From positions 1 through 7,090 of the forward strand of contig JAGBXL010000131.1 of the NCBI GenBank assembly GCA_017629325.1: DNA of 7,090 nt. Reading direction: 5' to 3'. Of this stretch, positions 5,338 through 7,090 are shown piece after piece. The notes beneath the pieces were generated by a model that was not told the origin of the DNA, did not search any database, and saw only the letters and a program-made list of their open reading frames with translations. The DNA comes from Clostridia bacterium (GTDB lineage: Bacteria > Bacillota > Clostridia > UMGS1810). The position numbers were made by a program, and so were the translations under genes. Numbering within the stretch: the first letter of the stretch is position 1; each line of letters starts with the position of its first letter.

Positions 5338-6261
5338 ATGAATCTGTATTTTGCACCCCTTGAGGGCATAACCACTTATACTTTCAGAAACACTCACCGC
5401 GAGCTTTTCGGCCTCTGTGATGAATACTATGCACCCTTTATTGTTCCCACAGACAATGAAAAAATAAGCCTTAAAACTCTGCGTGATATAAGCCCCGAAA
5501 AAAATATACAAAACCCAAAAGTTCAGGTTATGTGCACAACTGCAAGTGCCTTTTGTGAGTTTTCTAAAAAGATAAAAACCATAGGCTATAATGAGGTAAA
5601 TCTTAACCTTGGCTGTCCTTCCGGAACAGTTGTAAAAAAATCAAGAGGCTCTGGTGCTCTTAAAGATACCGACTCTCTTGATAGATTCTTTGACGGCATA
5701 TTTTCTGGCACAGATATAAAAATAACAGTTAAAACCCGTGCAGGCTTTTATTCTCACGATGAATTTGAATCTCTTATGAATATTTATAATAAATATCCCA
5801 TAAAAGAACTAATAGTTCACCCCAGAGTCCGCGAGGAATACTATAAAGGTGAGCCAAATATGGAAAGTTTTGATAAAGCATATTATAAAACCAACACAAA
5901 GCTTTGTTATAATGGCAATATCTATTTTGTGTCCGACTACCTCAATCTATGCAATAAATATAAAAACTTAAATTCTGTTATGATAGGCAGAGGTGCTGTG
6001 AGAAATCCTGCAATTTTCAGAGAAATAAAAGGCGGAGAACCTTTAAAAACGGAAGAACTAATAAGATTTTCAAAGCTTTTGGAAGAAAGATACTTTGCAC
6101 TTCTTGATTCCGACAGATACACTCTCCACCGCCTTAAAGAAATATGGATATATGCAATGGATAATTATAAAGATGAAAAGAAAATTTTAAAGGCAGTGAA
6201 AAAATCCTCAAAGCTATCCGAACTCAATTCCGCAATAGAAAATCTTCCTTATTTAAAATAA
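5338..6261 (+). CDS. dus: tRNA-dihydrouridine synthase family protein
   Basis: A 307-residue FMN-dependent enzyme that reduces uridine to dihydrouridine in tRNA loops, using a TIM-barrel domain and a small helical C-terminal domain. Seen motifs: N-terminal YFAPLEGITTYTFRNTH (4-20); the active-site loop EVNLNLGCPSGTVVKKSRGSGAL (86-108), with catalytic Cys93 and the lysine pair; the FMN-contacting KTRAGF (132-137); VHPR with His161; YNGNI (191-195); and GRGAVRNPAIF (217-227). Length is typical of the family. Which tRNA positions it modifies cannot be told, though Gram-positive bacteria usually carry DusB-type enzymes. GGAGGA seven bases before the ATG supports the start. It is a single gene with its own promoter; its stop codon is part of the downstream terminator stem. 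Confidence 0.95.
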   Translation: MNLYFAPLEGITTYTFRNTHRELFGLCDEYYAPFIVPTDNEKISLKTLRDISPEKNIQNPKVQVMCTTASAFCEFSKKIKTIGYNEVNLNLGCPSGTVVKKSRGSGALKDTDSLDRFFDGIFSGTDIKITVKTRAGFYSHDEFESLMNIYNKYPIKELIVHPRVREEYYKGEPNMESFDKAYYKTNTKLCYNGNIYFVSDYLNLCNKYKNLNSVMIGRGAVRNPAIFREIKGGEPLKTEELIRFSKLLEERYFALLDSDRYTLHRLKEIWIYAMDNYKDEKKILKAVKKSSKLSELNSAIENLPYLK

Positions 6262-6295
6262 AATCGGTTCAAAAATTTGAACCGATTTTATTTTA
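6254..6295. terminator. Bidirectional terminator between dus and the transporter gene
   Basis: A 20-bp perfect stem (6254-6273 with 6276-6295, core ATCGGTTCAAA) gives T-rich 3' flanks on both strands. It contains the dus stop (6259-6261) and the stop of the convergent transporter gene (6288-6290). Confidence 0.92.
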
Positions 6296-7090
6296 TTAAA
6301 AGTGGGATAATTATTCCTAATATAACAATTCCCGCACACATAAGCTTATATAATATATTCTTTTCTTTAAACACAAGCCAACCTGTTAAAACAGTTACAA
6401 TAACGGATGATTGCTTGATAAGTGTCATAAGTGTGACTTCACTTGCAGGATTTGCGTTTGCCTCAAAAAGAAGCTTGTCGCCAAACACAAGAGAAAAACT
6501 CATAAGAGGTATCCAATAGTTTCCGTAGAGAGATTTAACTGAAATCTTTTCTTTTTTTATAAGAAGGATAACTCCGTATATAACAGACATAAAAAACATA
6601 AACCAAAATTGAAGCTGTCCCGATGCCATGTGCTTCATAAGAACCTTGTCAAGTGTTCCTGATATTGCATTGAAAAAGCAGTTTAAAAGTGCTGCTGTGA
6701 GTATGGGAAGAGTAAGCTCTTTAGACCCGTTTTTATCTTTTTTAATATTAACAAGGTAGAGCCCTAAAACAACAAGTATCACCCCAATAGCTTTTGGAAG
6801 CGTAAAGCTTTCCCCAAGGGCAAAAACTCCTAAAAGTGTTGAAAACACCATCCTTGATAAATCCACAATGCCATATAAACTAACAGACATATTTTTTATT
6901 GCAATTAGTGAAAATATCCAGGCTGTGCAGCATACTGCTGATTTCACAAAGGCATAAAAAATAAAAATGGGTTCTAATTCCAAGGCTTCCTTTGTGTAGG
7001 GGAGAGTAAATAAAAAACCGATGAAAGTGTAGAAGAATAAAATCTCATTTGAGCTGCTTTTTTTTAGAGCAGCTTTTTTCATTCCTTCCC
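6288..7090 (-). CDS. EamA/DMT-superfamily transporter, 5' end cut by window edge
   Basis: An integral membrane protein of the drug/metabolite transporter (EamA) type. Counting from the Met at 7082, nine hydrophobic segments are visible, at about 13-29, 39-62, 70-89, 97-113, 125-145, 158-176, 189-207, 215-236 and 246-263. Ten are usual, in two five-helix EamA halves. FALGESFTLPKAIGVILVVLGLYL (87-110) and WLVFKEKNILYKLMCAGIVILG (235-256) are the characteristic half-ending motifs. The missing first helix, and a frame that stays open to the right edge, show that the true start lies outside; GGAAGGA abuts the ATG at 7082 too closely to serve as a ribosome site. The substrate is unknown; members export or import amino acids, sugars or metabolites. 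It is the last gene before the shared terminator with dus. Confidence 0.88.
   Translation of the reverse strand, partial: EGMKKAALKKSSSNEILFFYTFIGFLFTLPYTKEALELEPIFIFYAFVKSAVCCTAWIFSLIAIKNMSVSLYGIVDLSRMVFSTLLGVFALGESFTLPKAIGVILVVLGLYLVNIKKDKNGSKELTLPILTAALLNCFFNAISGTLDKVLMKHMASGQLQFWFMFFMSVIYGVILLIKKEKISVKSLYGNYWIPLMSFSLVFGDKLLFEANANPASEVTLMTLIKQSSVIVTVLTGWLVFKEKNILYKLMCAGIVILGIIIPLLIK

Noticed and set aside
6277..6519. 80-codon frame on the + strand after dus
   Set aside because: Antisense of the transporter's C-terminal part, begins within the terminator and has no ribosome site.
7051..7079. Hairpin AGCTGCT / AGCAGCT followed by T-run on the + strand
   Set aside because: It lies inside the transporter coding sequence (Lys-Lys-Ala-Ala and Ser-Ser codons), and the only upstream + gene already ends at a strong terminator.

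Overview
This is AT-rich DNA with strong AGGAGG-type ribosome binding sites, short intergenic gaps and U-tailed hairpin terminators. Its genes include a bile-salt-hydrolase-type enzyme, a signal-peptide-less Cu/Zn superoxide dismutase and an AlkD glycosylase. Together these suggest a low-GC Gram-positive anaerobe of the Clostridia, probably gut-associated; this is inference from gene content and signals, not from a marker gene. There is no rRNA, tRNA, insertion sequence or CRISPR array, and no gene-free stretch longer than about 300 bases.

Layout. At the left edge (3-356, +) is the C-terminal part of a choloylglycine hydrolase family enzyme, ended by a strong hairpin terminator. It converges on a Cu/Zn superoxide dismutase gene (444-926, -). 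From 1032 a rightward cluster follows: an AlkD-type DNA glycosylase, a histidine phosphatase (best start 1774) and a class I SAM methyltransferase, with gaps of about 52 and 38 bases and no convincing terminator between them, so probably one operon. Next comes an extended -10 promoter with TTCACA repeats upstream. It drives a secreted, strongly basic tandem-repeat protein (3245-3985), followed 11 bases later by a small DUF1294 membrane protein (3997-4266). These two converge on an AraC-family regulator (4286-5188, -) across a perfect 44-bp palindrome. The regulator is divergent from a tRNA-dihydrouridine synthase (5338-6261, +), each with its own good promoter. The synthase converges, across another bidirectional hairpin, on an EamA/DMT transporter (6288 to the right edge, -) whose N-terminus lies outside the window.

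Most of the window is ordinary chromosomal housekeeping and stress-response content. The least explained locus is 3135-4266. It holds four near-perfect 102-bp repeats encoding 34-residue units, whose differences are mostly silent, so the protein repeat appears to be under selection. Upstream is a promoter whose TTCACA repeats are spaced like a PhoP-type Pho box, and directly downstream is a membrane protein gene. I do not recognise the repeat protein, and it is the best candidate for something undescribed.
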